Shown: positions 17,717 through 27,778 of the stretch, piece by piece | How positions within the stretch are numbered: position 1 is the first letter of the stretch | How the letters are laid out: each line of letters opens with the position of its first letter | Assembly (NCBI GenBank): GCA_017390825.1 | Contig: JAFPAK010000058.1 | Coordinates: 1-64,000 of the forward strand | Source: Clostridia bacterium | GTDB lineage: Bacteria > Bacillota_A > Clostridia > Oscillospirales > Acutalibacteraceae | DNA: 64,000 bases | Reading direction: 5' to 3' | Translations under genes and position numbers: made by a program | Notes under the pieces: generated by a model | Database searches by the model: none | What the model saw: only the letters and a program-made list of their open reading frames with translations | What the model was told of the DNA's origin: nothing

Positions 17717-20700
17717 ATGTACGAGAAGGTAGATACCAATCTTAATTTCGTAGAGCGTGAGAAGAAAACAGAAAAGTTCTGGAGAGACAATCAGATTTTT
17801 GAAAAAAGCATTGAGGAACGCAAGGGCGGCAAGCCTTATGTGTTTTATGACGGCCCGCCGACTGCAAACGGCAAGCCGCATATCGGTCATGTGCTTACCC
17901 GTGTTATCAAGGATATGATACCCCGTTACCGTACAATGAAGGGTTGTATGGTGCCCCGTAAGGCAGGTTGGGATACACATGGTCTTCCGGTTGAGCTTGA
18001 GGTTGAAAAATTACTCGGACTTAACGGCAAGGAGCAGATCGAGGAATTCGGTCTTGAGCCGTTTATCGGCAAATGTAAGGAATCTGTTTGGAAATACAAG
18101 GGTATGTGGGAGGATTTCTCCGGCACAGTCGGCTTCTGGGCTGATATGGATAACCCTTATGTTACCTACGACAACAACTTTATTGAGTCAGAATGGTGGG
18201 CATTGAAGCAGATCTATGATAAAGGTCTTCTTTATAAGGGCTTCAAGATCGTTCCTTACTGCCCAAGATGCGGAACACCGCTTTCATCACACGAAGTAGC
18301 TCAGGGATATAAAGATGTTAAGGAACGCTCAGCAGTCGCAAAGTTCAAGGTAAAGGGTAAGGATGAATACATCCTTGCTTGGACAACTACACCGTGGACT
18401 CTGCCTTCAAATGTTGCGCTCTGCGTAAATCCCGATGAAGAGTATGTTAAGATCGCTACTGACTCAACTGTGTATATTCTCGCAAAAGCACTTGTTGACA
18501 CGGTTATCAAGACAGAGTATGAGATACTCGAAAGCTATACCGGAAAAGATCTTGAATATACTGAATACGAACCGCTGTTTGATTTCGTAACACCCAAAGA
18601 AAAGTGCTGGTATGTTACTTGTGACAACTATGTAACTCTTACTGACGGTACCGGTGTTGTTCATATTGCACCTGCATTTGGTGAGGACGATGCTAATGTC
18701 GGCAGAAAATACGGTCTTCCGCTAGTACAACTTGTTGATACCAAGGGTGAAATGACTGCCGAAACAAAATGGGCAGGCGTGTTCTGTAAGGATGCTGACA
18801 AGGAGATACTTGTTGATCTTGACAAGCGCGGACTTTTGTTTGACGCTCCAAAGTTCGAACACTCATATCCGCATTGTTGGCGCTGTGATACCCCGCTTAT
18901 CTACTACGCAAGAGACAGCTGGTTTATCAAGATGACCGCTGTAAGAGAAAATCTTATCCGCAACAATAACACTATCAACTGGATACCTGAATCTATCGGT
19001 AAAGGCAGATTTGGTGACTGGCTTGAGAATGTACAAGACTGGGGCATTTCTCGTAACAGATATTGGGGTACTCCGCTTAACATCTGGGAATGCGAATGCG
19101 GTCACCGTCATAGCATCGGAAGCATTGAAGAACTTAAATCAATGTCTGACAACTGCCCTGAAGATATCGAGTTGCACCGCCCGTTCATCGATGCGGTTAC
19201 TATTAAGTGTCCTCACTGCGGCAAGGAGATGAAGCGTGTACCTGAGGTTATCGACTGCTGGTTCGACTCCGGCTCGATGCCTTTCGCACAGCATCACTAT
19301 CCGTTTGAAAATAAAGAACTGTTTGAATCGCAGTTCCCTGCTGACTTTATTTCAGAAGCAGTTGACCAGACACGCGGTTGGTTCTACTCACTGCTTGCAA
19401 TTTCAACACTTATCTTTGATAAAGCACCTTATAAGAATGTTATCGTTCTCGGCCTTGTTCAGGATGAAAACGGTCAAAAGATGTCCAAATCCAAGGGCAA
19501 TGCGGTGGATCCGTTTGATGCACTCGAAAAGTACGGTGCAGATGCTATCCGTTGGTATTTCTATATCAACTCAGCTCCGTGGCTGCCTAACCGTTTCCAC
19601 GACAAGGCAGTTATCGAGGGTCAGCGCAAATTTATGGGTACTCTTTGGAACACCTATGCTTTCTTTGTGCTGTATGCTAATATCGACAATTTCGACGCAA
19701 CAAAACACACACTTGATTATAACACTTTGAGCGTTATGGACAAATGGTTGCTCTCACGCCTTAACTCTACTGTCAAGGCAGTTGATGACAATCTTGGCAA
19801 TTACAAAATTCCCGAAGCCGCCCGTGCTTTGCAGGATTTTGTTGACGAGATGAGCAACTGGTATGTTCGCCGTGGCAGAGAGCGTTATTGGGCGCAGGAA
19901 ATGACACAGGACAAGATCAACGCTTATATGACGCTTTATACAGCACTTGTAACCATTTCCAAGGCTGCTGCGCCGATGATCCCGTTCATGACCGAGGATA
20001 TTTACAGAAATCTTGTATGCTCGATAGACAAATCAGCGCCCGAAAGCATACATTTGTGTGACTTCCCTGAGGTAAATGAAAAATATATTGATGCAACGCT
20101 TGAGTCAGATATGGACGAGGTTTTGAAAATAGTTGTTCTCGGCCGTGCTGCAAGAAACGGTTCAAACATTAAAAATCGTCAGCCGCTTGGCACTATGTAT
20201 GTTAATGCAGCAAGCAAGCTCGGCGGATACTACACCGATATTATCGCAGACGAGCTTAACATCAAAAAGGTAGAGTTTGTTGATGATGCATCAGGCTTTG
20301 TTACTTACACCTTTAAGCCACAGCTTAAAACACTCGGACCTAAGTACGGTGCAAAGCTCGGCAAGATCCGTGAGGCTCTCTCAACACTTGACGGCAATGC
20401 TGCAAAGGCACAGCTTGATGCAACCGCCAGTTTGACACTTTCTCTTAGTGACGGCGACATCACTCTTACAGCTGAAGATTTGCTTATTGAGTCACAGCAG
20501 AAGTCCGGATTCTTTACCTTGAGCGACAACGGTGTTACCGTATCACTTGATACCGAGCTTACTGACGAGCTTGTTGAAGAAGGCTTTGTTCGTGAAGTTA
20601 TCAGCAAGATACAGACAATGCGTAAGGATGCAGGCTTTGAGGTAATGGATCATATTGAGCTTGGTATTTGCGGCAATGACAAGCTTTCTGCCATCGTTGA

Positions 20701-20824
20701 GAGCAACAAGGCTACAATTATGACGGATGTTCTTTGTGACAGTATCGTTTCAAACTGTGATGGTTTCACAAAAGAGTGGAATATCAACGGCGAAAAGGTT
20801 ACATTGAGCGTAAAAAAGATGTAA
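17717..20824 (+). CDS. ileS: Isoleucyl-tRNA synthetase, eukaryote-like (IleS2) type
   Basis: Class I synthetase charging tRNA-Ile. The 1035-residue length and the signature PPTANGKPHIGHVLTRVIKD fit the eukaryote/archaea-like IleRS group (IleS2) and not the standard bacterial type of about 920-940 residues with its zinc-binding tail. HIGH lies near residue 56 and KMSKS (GQKMSKSKGNAV) near residue 596; the CP1 editing domain (WTTTPWTLPSN) lies between. IleS2 enzymes are commonly less sensitive to mupirocin; that is family knowledge and was not tested here. GGAGG precedes the ATG at 17717. Confidence 0.95.
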   Translation: MYEKVDTNLNFVEREKKTEKFWRDNQIFEKSIEERKGGKPYVFYDGPPTANGKPHIGHVLTRVIKDMIPRYRTMKGCMVPRKAGWDTHGLPVELEVEKLLGLNGKEQIEEFGLEPFIGKCKESVWKYKGMWEDFSGTVGFWADMDNPYVTYDNNFIESEWWALKQIYDKGLLYKGFKIVPYCPRCGTPLSSHEVAQGYKDVKERSAVAKFKVKGKDEYILAWTTTPWTLPSNVALCVNPDEEYVKIATDSTVYILAKALVDTVIKTEYEILESYTGKDLEYTEYEPLFDFVTPKEKCWYVTCDNYVTLTDGTGVVHIAPAFGEDDANVGRKYGLPLVQLVDTKGEMTAETKWAGVFCKDADKEILVDLDKRGLLFDAPKFEHSYPHCWRCDTPLIYYARDSWFIKMTAVRENLIRNNNTINWIPESIGKGRFGDWLENVQDWGISRNRYWGTPLNIWECECGHRHSIGSIEELKSMSDNCPEDIELHRPFIDAVTIKCPHCGKEMKRVPEVIDCWFDSGSMPFAQHHYPFENKELFESQFPADFISEAVDQTRGWFYSLLAISTLIFDKAPYKNVIVLGLVQDENGQKMSKSKGNAVDPFDALEKYGADAIRWYFYINSAPWLPNRFHDKAVIEGQRKFMGTLWNTYAFFVLYANIDNFDATKHTLDYNTLSVMDKWLLSRLNSTVKAVDDNLGNYKIPEAARALQDFVDEMSNWYVRRGRERYWAQEMTQDKINAYMTLYTALVTISKAAAPMIPFMTEDIYRNLVCSIDKSAPESIHLCDFPEVNEKYIDATLESDMDEVLKIVVLGRAARNGSNIKNRQPLGTMYVNAASKLGGYYTDIIADELNIKKVEFVDDASGFVTYTFKPQLKTLGPKYGAKLGKIREALSTLDGNAAKAQLDATASLTLSLSDGDITLTAEDLLIESQQKSGFFTLSDNGVTVSLDTELTDELVEEGFVREVISKIQTMRKDAGFEVMDHIELGICGNDKLSAIVESNKATIMTDVLCDSIVSNCDGFTKEWNINGEKVTLSVKKM

Positions 20825-20835
20825 TTTGATTTTAA

Positions 20836-20868
20836 AAAATGCGGCTCATTAAGAGCCGCATTTTCATA
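20836..20868 (+). terminator. Intrinsic terminator after ileS
   Basis: 12-bp stem AAAATGCGGCTC (20836-20847) with its complement at 20853-20864, loop ATTAA. Confidence 0.8.
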
Positions 20869-20883
20869 CAAAAGGAGGATTTT

Positions 20884-21354
20884 ATGCAGGACTGTCATTT
20901 TACTGCACCCGGAATTTGGTTTCGCTTCCGTGCCGCCGCAGTTATTATTGAGGATGGATGCGTACTGCTTGCGAGCAATGATGCTCATGACTACTATTAT
21001 TCGGTAGGCGGCGGTGTGCATGCCGGCGAAACAGCTAAGGATGCAGTTATCCGTGAAACCTATGAAGAAACCGGTGTTATGTATGAAGTAGATCGGCTTT
21101 TGTTTGTACACGAAAACTTCTTCCTTGGTGAAGACAATAAAACACACTGTCATGAAATTTCATTCTATTTTTTAATGAAGTCCCGTGGCACGAAAGAGCT
21201 TAACAGCAACAGCTATTGTGCCTACGGCAAGGAACATATGAATTGGATTCCGATAAAGGACCTTAAAAACCACACGGCATATCCCGTATTTTTTGCAGAT
21301 AAGCTCCAAAATTTGCCTTGTGGAATCGAACATATTGTTACATCAGAATTATAA
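20884..21354 (+). CDS. NUDIX hydrolase
   Basis: A 156-residue NUDIX-superfamily phosphohydrolase. The Nudix box GX5EX7REUXEEXGU is fully present (starting GGGVHAGE and ending RETYEETGV). The substrate, a nucleoside diphosphate derivative in general, cannot be deduced. The start at 20884 is chosen because AAAGGAGG lies 6 nt upstream; an earlier in-frame start at 20839 falls inside the ileS terminator. It follows that terminator and has no obvious promoter of its own, so it may depend on read-through. Confidence 0.88.
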   Translation: MQDCHFTAPGIWFRFRAAAVIIEDGCVLLASNDAHDYYYSVGGGVHAGETAKDAVIRETYEETGVMYEVDRLLFVHENFFLGEDNKTHCHEISFYFLMKSRGTKELNSNSYCAYGKEHMNWIPIKDLKNHTAYPVFFADKLQNLPCGIEHIVTSEL

Positions 21355-21378
21355 ACTTAAAAACTTTCTTCGGTTCAA

Positions 21379-21407
21379 TTGACAAGCTTGTTAAATTATA
21401 TTAAAAT
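21379..21407 (+). promoter_or_regulatory. SigA promoter of the glycerophosphotransferase-like gene
   Basis: TTGACA (21379-21384), 17-bp spacer, TAAAAT (21402-21407). Confidence 0.7.
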
Positions 21408-21440
21408 AATGTTAAATCAATATTTTATCAGGAGTTTAAA

Positions 21441-23825
21441 ATGAATAAAATTAAAAAGCGTATAAATAAATTATTTAACAAGCTTTTCGCTTTTTTGACA
21501 CTGAATATAATTTTCCCGAAAGTATATAAAAAAGCGGCAAAAAAACCGATAGATCCTAATAAGCTGGTATTTGTTGAAGTACGAATGGATGATGTATCAA
21601 ACAGCTTTAAAGTAATATTCAATGAGCTTGTCAACAATTATAGCTATACCGTTCATACTCATTTTTTAAAGCAAGGTAAGGTAAGAAAAAAGACCTATCT
21701 TAAAAGATGTGTTGATATGCTTCGCGATGCAGCAACGGCAAAGGTTGTGTTTACCAACGATGCATCAAACTGTCTGGGCAGTATCAAATTCCGCCCTGAG
21801 ACAAAGACTGCACAGCTTTGGCACGGCTGCGGTGCATTCAAAAAATTCGGTCTTTCAATAGCGGATATGCTTTTCGGAGCAAGCCGCAAGGAGCAGTTAA
21901 AGCACTCATACTACAATAAATATGATCTTGTTACCGTTTCAAGTCCTGAAGTCGCATGGGCATATATTGAGGCAATGAATTTGTCGGACAAGCCGCAGGC
22001 AGTAAAGGCGACCGGCTCATCAAGAACCGATGTGTTTTATGATAAAGATTTTTTGAACAACGCCTATACCACCCTTTACGATATAGTGCCGCAGGCAAAG
22101 GGCAAGAAGGTAATTCTATATGCACCAACCTTCAGAGGAAATGTTGGCAATGCATATGCGCCTAATCTCCTGAATGTAAAGATGTTCTATGAAAATTTCG
22201 GGGATGATTATGTATTGCTGTTCAAGCATCATCCGTTTGTAAAGAAGCTGCCTGCTATCCCAAATGAGTACTCGGATTTTGCTGTTGATGTAAGCCGTGT
22301 GATGGATATTGAAGATCTGCTTGTTTGTGCAGATATATGTATTTCAGATTATTCCTCGCTTGTGTTTGAATATTCGCTGTTTGAACGTCCGCTGATATTC
22401 TTTGCTTATGACCTTGACAGTTATTTCAATTGGCGCGGATTTTATTACGATTATTTCGAGATGTCGCCCGGTCCTATCTGCTCAACAAATCTTGAGATGA
22501 TAGATTATATTAAGAATATTGACACACGGTTTGACAAGCAAAAAATCAAAGATTTTCGTGATAAGTTTATGAGTTCGTGCGATGGACACGCAACTGACCG
22601 TATACTTGAAGATTTGTTAGGTAAAGAGTCGCTTGACGCTCATAAAAAAGCAACTATTTCAAATCTTCCTTTTGATAAAGTTCCGAAAAGCAATGGTCTT
22701 TACAGAGATTATATATCTGAATGTGCAACACTTCAAAAGAAAAAGAAACTATATTCTGATGAGTATAAAAAGCAGAGCGCTCGCCCTGTCATTTGCGGTA
22801 AAACTGTCTTGCTGGACTGCACGGCAGACTTGAAAGCCGCATTAAATAACTGTACAAAATTTATTTCACTTACCACATCAAAGGATGTAGAAAAGAATAA
22901 AGAAATTATCGGTACCATTGCAGATGCAGAATTCGTATTTATTGAATATGACAATTCGTTGCTTGATCTTATTACCTTGCGTGCGGAAACAAAGGTGATT
23001 TATGTGCCGAAATGCGCTTTTGCTTTCAAAAAGACCGGCAAGGCTACTTTGAGTTATCAAAGCGGCATATATGGTGATAAATACGAAATAGCGCCGATGT
23101 ACAACAATATAAAATATGTTTGCATTCCGACCGAAGCGCAAAAGGATATTTACGGCAGAACGGTTTGTGAAGATGAAAGCACACATATCTACACCGGTGA
23201 TATCAAGGCCGACTGTCTTATGAATCAAGATTTCAAGTCAGCTGCTATGGATAAGCTTAAAAAACTCTGCGGTGATTTGAACGGCAAAAAAATACTGCTT
23301 GACTTTGTCGTGCGTGATAATGGCAAGGATGCGCCGAAATCATATGAATCACAAGCAGATAATTATCTGTACGAATATTTAAAGGATGATTATATTATTC
23401 TTAAATATTTTACTAATTATAATGACGGTAAGCTGAGCATAAAAGCAACACTTACCCAATCCGCTAAAGCGTACCAAAAAGGCTTTTATGATGTTACAAA
23501 TCAACTTACAGAATATGAAGCAATATCAGTAGCCGATGTTATTATAGGCTCATTCTCAAACGGATTTGTATCTTCCTTTGCAGCTATGAAGCCGACATTC
23601 GCATATGTACCGGACTTCCGTGCAAGGCTACGCAAAGTTCAAGCAAATTATGACTATGAAAATATACTTCCGTGTCCTGTTATCACCGATCCTGAAACTT
23701 TGGTGAAATCTATCAGAAACATATCCGAATATGATTTCACAAAGCTTAAAGAGTGGCAGCAAACCTATATAGGCAACGCCAACGGAAAGGCTGCGGAAAA
23801 GCTGATAAAAAGTTTTGAAGCTTAA
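21441..23825 (+). CDS. CDP-glycerol glycerophosphotransferase-like protein with two tandem domains
   Basis: A 794-residue protein of the TagB/TagF family, whose members transfer glycerophosphate from CDP-glycerol during teichoic-acid-like polymer synthesis at the inner membrane face. Copy 1 (about residues 40-395) has the expected catalytic features: LWHGCGAFKK (His128), FKHHP (263-265) and ISDYSS (301-306). Copy 2 (about 445-794) aligns along its length, yet the equivalents read YVPKCAFAFKK, LKYFTNY and IGSFSN, so both catalytic His positions are lost. The N-terminus is basic with a short hydrophobic stretch. It stands alone between a promoter and a terminator. Copy 2 is likely a pseudoenzyme module; its role is unknown. 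Confidence 0.85.
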   Translation: MNKIKKRINKLFNKLFAFLTLNIIFPKVYKKAAKKPIDPNKLVFVEVRMDDVSNSFKVIFNELVNNYSYTVHTHFLKQGKVRKKTYLKRCVDMLRDAATAKVVFTNDASNCLGSIKFRPETKTAQLWHGCGAFKKFGLSIADMLFGASRKEQLKHSYYNKYDLVTVSSPEVAWAYIEAMNLSDKPQAVKATGSSRTDVFYDKDFLNNAYTTLYDIVPQAKGKKVILYAPTFRGNVGNAYAPNLLNVKMFYENFGDDYVLLFKHHPFVKKLPAIPNEYSDFAVDVSRVMDIEDLLVCADICISDYSSLVFEYSLFERPLIFFAYDLDSYFNWRGFYYDYFEMSPGPICSTNLEMIDYIKNIDTRFDKQKIKDFRDKFMSSCDGHATDRILEDLLGKESLDAHKKATISNLPFDKVPKSNGLYRDYISECATLQKKKKLYSDEYKKQSARPVICGKTVLLDCTADLKAALNNCTKFISLTTSKDVEKNKEIIGTIADAEFVFIEYDNSLLDLITLRAETKVIYVPKCAFAFKKTGKATLSYQSGIYGDKYEIAPMYNNIKYVCIPTEAQKDIYGRTVCEDESTHIYTGDIKADCLMNQDFKSAAMDKLKKLCGDLNGKKILLDFVVRDNGKDAPKSYESQADNYLYEYLKDDYIILKYFTNYNDGKLSIKATLTQSAKAYQKGFYDVTNQLTEYEAISVADVIIGSFSNGFVSSFAAMKPTFAYVPDFRARLRKVQANYDYENILPCPVITDPETLVKSIRNISEYDFTKLKEWQQTYIGNANGKAAEKLIKSFEA

Positions 23826-23832
23826 TTAAAAG

Positions 23833-23872
23833 CAAAGAGGAAAGACTGAAATTTGTCTTTCCTCTTTGTTTA
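23833..23872. terminator. Shared convergent terminator
   Basis: Perfect 14-bp stem CAAAGAGGAAAGAC (23833-23846) with its complement at 23855-23868. It ends the rightward glycerophosphotransferase gene and abuts the stop codon of the leftward pflA gene. Confidence 0.85.
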
Positions 23873-24577
23873 TTTCATTAATTCATCCATCTGCTGCTGT
23901 AATTCGATAAGCCTGCCCTTATCAAGCGCTTTGTGTTTTTTAAGCGGATTATCAATCCCTAACTTTTCATACTTAAAAAAACCCATAGTATGAAATGCAA
24001 GCAGCTCATAACGGATAGGTGCCAGCGTTTTTGCAACGGCAGCATACTTCTTAATATCCTCATAAGTATCATTGATACCCGGTACTATAACTGTACGAAG
24101 CCAGAGCGGCTTACTTATGCTATTACAGTAATGTGCGGTTTCAAGCATTTTGTAATAACCCTCACCGCAATACTTTTCATACATCTGTTCATTATAAAAT
24201 TTCAGATCGAGTATCACGCTGTCGGCACCTTTGATGGCACTCTTTACAGCATCATTCAGTTCTACTGTGCCTGATGTATCAAGCGTGTAGCCGATGCTAT
24301 TAGCATTCAGCTCCTTTGCGGTTTCACATATAAAATCAGCATGGAGCAGCGGCTCACCACCTGAGAAGGTTGCACCGCCGCCGTTTTTAAAATACGGCTT
24401 AAATCTTGCAATTTTATCGGCAACCTCTTTTGCACTCATTTCAGTGCCACCTGTTCCCCATGTATCGGGATTGTGGCAGTACACGCACCGAAGCGGACAT
24501 CCGTAAAAGAATACCGCACAACGCAATCCGACACCGTCAACCGCCGCCATGCTTTCAAAGGAGTGTATTTTAGCCAT
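23870..24577 (-). CDS. pflA: Pyruvate formate-lyase activating enzyme
   Basis: Radical SAM enzyme that installs the glycyl radical on PFL. The 235-residue product carries the [4Fe-4S]/SAM motif in GCPLRCVYCHNPDTW (CxxxCxxC), the GGE motif (FSGGEPLLH) and a downstream LWLRTVIVPGIND typical of the family. The start at 24577 is chosen because it follows the pflB stop by one base and the protein then begins MAKIHSFESM like its homologues; an in-frame start at 24628 would overlap pflB. Cotranscribed with pflB. Confidence 0.94.
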   Translation of the reverse strand: MAKIHSFESMAAVDGVGLRCAVFFYGCPLRCVYCHNPDTWGTGGTEMSAKEVADKIARFKPYFKNGGGATFSGGEPLLHADFICETAKELNANSIGYTLDTSGTVELNDAVKSAIKGADSVILDLKFYNEQMYEKYCGEGYYKMLETAHYCNSISKPLWLRTVIVPGINDTYEDIKKYAAVAKTLAPIRYELLAFHTMGFFKYEKLGIDNPLKKHKALDKGRLIELQQQMDELMK

Positions 24578-24578
24578 T

Positions 24579-26804
24579 TTACATACTCTCGTGGAAGGTG
24601 CGGGAAATAACTTCCTCTTGCTTTTCACGGGTAAGCTTGTTGAAGTTTACCGCATATCCGCTTACACGGATAGTAAGTGTAGGATATAGTGTAGGATCGT
24701 TCATAGCAGCAATAAGCTTTTCACGGTTCAAAACATTAACATTGAGGTGATGTGCATCCTGTGCAAAGTATCCATCGAGCACAGTTGTTAAGTTTCTTAC
24801 CTTATCCTCATCGCTCTTACCAAGAGCATCCGGTGTGATAGAAAATGTATTTGAAATACCGTCCTGGCAGCAAGCGTAATCGAGCTTTGCAACTGAATTA
24901 AGACTTGCAAGAGCACCGCTGTGATCTCTGCCGTGCATTGGATTTGCACCCGGTGCGAAAGGCTCACCTGCCTTACGGCGGTCAGGTGTAGCACCTGTTT
25001 TTGATCCATACATAACATTTGATGTGATGGTAAGGATAGAAAGCGTATGCTTTGCGTTGCGGTATGTGGGAGTTTTGCAAAGTTCCTTGTAGAAGAACTC
25101 AACAAGCTCCTTACCGATAAGATCAACCCGATCGTCATCATTACCATATTGCGGGAACTCGCCCTCGGTAATAAATTCGGTGATAATTCCGCGCTCATCT
25201 TTTTTCGGCGTTACCTTTGCATACTTGATAGCCGAAAGACTGTCGGTAGCAACACTCATACCACTAATACCAAACGCCATAAGGCGCTCAACATCTGTAT
25301 CATGCAAGCTCATCATAAGACGCTCGTAAGCGTATTTATCGTGCATATAGTGAATAACATTCATTGTATTTACATACAGTTTTGCCATCCATGAGAGATA
25401 CTTTTTATATGCTTCAAGTACCTTTTCATATTCAAGCGGCTTTTCTTCAAATACATCACCCTCGGGTGCCACCTGTAAACCGCCGATCTCATCACGACCG
25501 CCGTTAAGAGCGAGCAGCAGTACCTTTGCTAGATTGCAGCGTGCGCCGAAGAACTGCATCTGCTTACCGACTTTCATTGCAGATACACAGCAAGCGATAG
25601 CATAGTCATCACCGAAGTCCTTGCGCATTACATCATCATTTTCATACTGTATAGAATCGGTATCAATAGAAACCTTTGCACAATAATCCTTGAAGCTCTG
25701 CGGAAGCTCCTGCGCCCAAAGAACAGTAATATTCGGCTCTGCGGAAGGTCCGAGATTATAAAGAGTATGCAATAAGCGGTAATCCGTCTTGGTTACCATA
25801 CTCTTGCCTTCCTCAGTGACGCCTGCAAGTGAGCAGGTTACCCAAACGGGATCGCCGGCAAACAGTTCATTATACTCGGGTGTACGCAGATGACGAACAA
25901 GACGAAGCTTCAAAACAAGATCATCAATAAGCTCTTGTGCTTTAGTTTCATCAATAACACCGTTATCAATATCCCGCTGAATATAAATATCCAGGAATGC
26001 GGAAATTCTGCCGATGCTGTTTGCAGCGCCGTTCTGTTCCTTGATAGCACCCAGATATCCGAAATAAAGCCATTGAACTGCCTCGTACGCATTTTCAGCA
26101 GGGCGGGAAATATCACAGCCGTACTGCAAGGCCATGGTTTTAAGCTGCTCCATAAATTCAAGCTGCTTTGCAAGATCTTCTATCATACGCATCGTTTCGG
26201 TATCCATATCAGCACCGTCAAACGCAGCCTTATCCGCTTTTTTGCAAGCGATAAGCTTGTCCATACCGTAAAGCGCAATCCTTCTGTAATCACCGATAAT
26301 TCTACCGCGCGCATAAGCATCAGGTAAACCGGTAAGAATTCCTGCGTGGCGCGCTTTTTTCATTGTATCGGTATATACTCTGAATACGCCGGTATTATGA
26401 GTAGTTCTGTATTTAAATTCAGCCTCTACATTTTTACCGAGCTTATAGCCGTATGCTTCACAAGCCTGTGCCGCATTACGATAACCCGAAAACGGGCTGA
26501 CGCCTCTTTTCAACGGCTCATCTGTCTGCAAGCCCAAAATGATATCGTCACCTTTTATAATATAACCCGGATCATGTGAAAGAATAGTCAAAACATTTTC
26601 GCTGTCAACCTTCAAAACACCGCCGTTTTTGTTTTCTTCAACAAGCAACTCATTGACACGCTTGCTTATGCGGTCGGTACGCTCTGTAGTACCGCAAAGA
26701 AAATCCTCATTTCCGCAATACTCTGTATAGTTTAGTTTAATAAACTCACGGACATTGATGTTTTCGCACCAATCTCCACGAATAAATCCATTCCATGCAT
26801 TCAT
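24579..26804 (-). CDS. pflB: Formate C-acetyltransferase (pyruvate formate-lyase)
   Basis: Converts pyruvate and CoA to acetyl-CoA and formate by a glycyl radical mechanism, the main pyruvate-splitting step in many fermenters. The 741-residue product shows the adjacent catalytic cysteines ([10 protein letters not shown]) in mid-protein and the glycyl-radical loop [10 protein letters not shown] near the C-terminus. The pair of cysteines distinguishes true PFL from glycerol dehydratase and choline TMA-lyase relatives. Start choice: ATG at 26804 or TTG at 26810; the AGGAGG is 12 and 6 nt away respectively, so the TTG is also possible. Confidence 0.96.
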   Translation of the reverse strand: MNAWNGFIRGDWCENINVREFIKLNYTEYCGNEDFLCGTTERTDRISKRVNELLVEENKNGGVLKVDSENVLTILSHDPGYIIKGDDIILGLQTDEPLKRGVSPFSGYRNAAQACEAYGYKLGKNVEAEFKYRTTHNTGVFRVYTDTMKKARHAGILTGLPDAYARGRIIGDYRRIALYGMDKLIACKKADKAAFDGADMDTETMRMIEDLAKQLEFMEQLKTMALQYGCDISRPAENAYEAVQWLYFGYLGAIKEQNGAANSIGRISAFLDIYIQRDIDNGVIDETKAQELIDDLVLKLRLVRHLRTPEYNELFAGDPVWVTCSLAGVTEEGKSMVTKTDYRLLHTLYNLGPSAEPNITVLWAQELPQSFKDYCAKVSIDTDSIQYENDDVMRKDFGDDYAIACCVSAMKVGKQMQFFGARCNLAKVLLLALNGGRDEIGGLQVAPEGDVFEEKPLEYEKVLEAYKKYLSWMAKLYVNTMNVIHYMHDKYAYERLMMSLHDTDVERLMAFGISGMSVATDSLSAIKYAKVTPKKDERGIITEFITEGEFPQYGNDDDRVDLIGKELVEFFYKELCKTPTYRNAKHTLSILTITSNVMYGSKTGATPDRRKAGEPFAPGANPMHGRDHSGALASLNSVAKLDYACCQDGISNTFSITPDALGKSDEDKVRNLTTVLDGYFAQDAHHLNVNVLNREKLIAAMNDPTLYPTLTIRVSGYAVNFNKLTREKQEEVISRTFHESM

Positions 26805-26842
26805 ACTCAACTTTTACCTCCTTATAGTATTCTGCAATATCA

Positions 26843-26871
26843 AGTATAACAACATATTGTGTTGATGTCAA
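26843..26871 (-). promoter_or_regulatory. SigA promoter of pflB-pflA
   Basis: Minus strand TTGACA (26866-26871), 17-bp spacer, TATACT (26843-26848), close to the ribosome site. The rest of the 26872-26957 gap is AT-rich with nothing recognised. Confidence 0.8.
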
Positions 26872-26950
26872 TAAAAACATACTAAATAAAGTACATTTCG
26901 GCATAATACACAAAATAAGCGGTACTAATATGCTCTATCTGTAATAAAGC

Positions 26951-26989
26951 ATAAAAAGCCTTGCGGAAAGCAAGATTTTTCCGCAAAGC
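26951..26989 (-). terminator. Intrinsic terminator of the SpoIIQ-like gene
   Basis: On the minus strand, GCTTTGCGGAAA pairs with TTTCCGCAAGGC (one mismatch, 26958-26989), then TTTTTAT. Confidence 0.75.
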
Positions 26990-27063
26990 TTATTTTGCGC
27001 CCCTTAACGGTTCGGGGGCAGTTTCTTATATTAATATATTCACCTTATACATTAATATTGACA

Positions 27064-27747
27064 TTAATTCGTACTTATAGACAATGCAGTATACGGATCA
27101 ACATATTTTCCGTCACGCTTTGCGGCAAAATGCAAATGAGCTTGCTCGACTGATTCACACTCGATATCACCGACTGTTCCCAGCATATCGCCCACCTCGA
27201 CCGACTGTCCTTTTTGCACGCAAGGGGTATTTACACAGCTGTATTCGGTCACAATATTGTTACCGTGGTCGATAATAACAGTCGTTCCATAGCGCTCATC
27301 CTCATATATATCACTTACAGTACCGCTGCCGGAGCAATAGACCTTTGTTCCTTTTTCAACCGCAATATCAACTGCCGTATGCAAGCGCCAATCGTTATAT
27401 GTTTCGGAATATTGCAGCTCTGTATCGGAAAAACTCTTTATTATATTTCCTACGACCGGCACCGTGAAAAAGATTGCGCTCTTTTTAGTAGTAGCTTCAG
27501 TTGTTCTAACCTCTGTTTCAGGGGCTTTTGTGATGATCTGTGTTACATCAGTTTCATTTACACGGGCATCGAGTGCTGCATTCGTTGTTGATGGCAGCTC
27601 TGCCTCCTCTTTTAAATCGTTTGCTCTTTTTACTGCTGACCATGATCCTATACCGAGTGCTATCATACACACGGCAAGCGAGATGTACATTCCTGCCCTT
27701 TTAGAAAAACGGGATTTATTTTTATCTTCAAAATGTATTTTTGACAT
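27064..27747 (-). CDS. spoIIQ: SpoIIQ-like M23 (LytM) peptidase
   Basis: A 227-residue protein with one N-terminal membrane helix (about residues 19-37), a Thr-rich linker, and an M23/LytM endopeptidase domain. The sequence ahead of the active site, ELQYSETYNDWRLHTAVDIA, resembles clostridial SpoIIQ, the forespore membrane partner of SpoIIIAH in the engulfment channel. Both metal-site motifs are intact (HTAVD and HLHF), unlike Bacillus subtilis SpoIIQ, which lacks one His. The upstream SigF-like promoter supports a forespore role. If not SpoIIQ, it is a generic exported M23 peptidase. spoIIR or spoIIIA genes are not in the window. Confidence 0.75.
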   Translation of the reverse strand: MSKIHFEDKNKSRFSKRAGMYISLAVCMIALGIGSWSAVKRANDLKEEAELPSTTNAALDARVNETDVTQIITKAPETEVRTTEATTKKSAIFFTVPVVGNIIKSFSDTELQYSETYNDWRLHTAVDIAVEKGTKVYCSGSGTVSDIYEDERYGTTVIIDHGNNIVTEYSCVNTPCVQKGQSVEVGDMLGTVGDIECESVEQAHLHFAAKRDGKYVDPYTALSISTN

Positions 27748-27778
27748 AACAAAAAGTTTCCTTTCTTCTGTTTTTTAT

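Noticed and set aside
26849..26865. Inverted repeat CAACA-N5-TGTTG between -35 and -10 of pflB, as a Rex operator
   Set aside because: Arms are only 5 bp and do not match the Rex consensus TTGTTAA-N4-TTAACAA; likely chance in AT-rich DNA.
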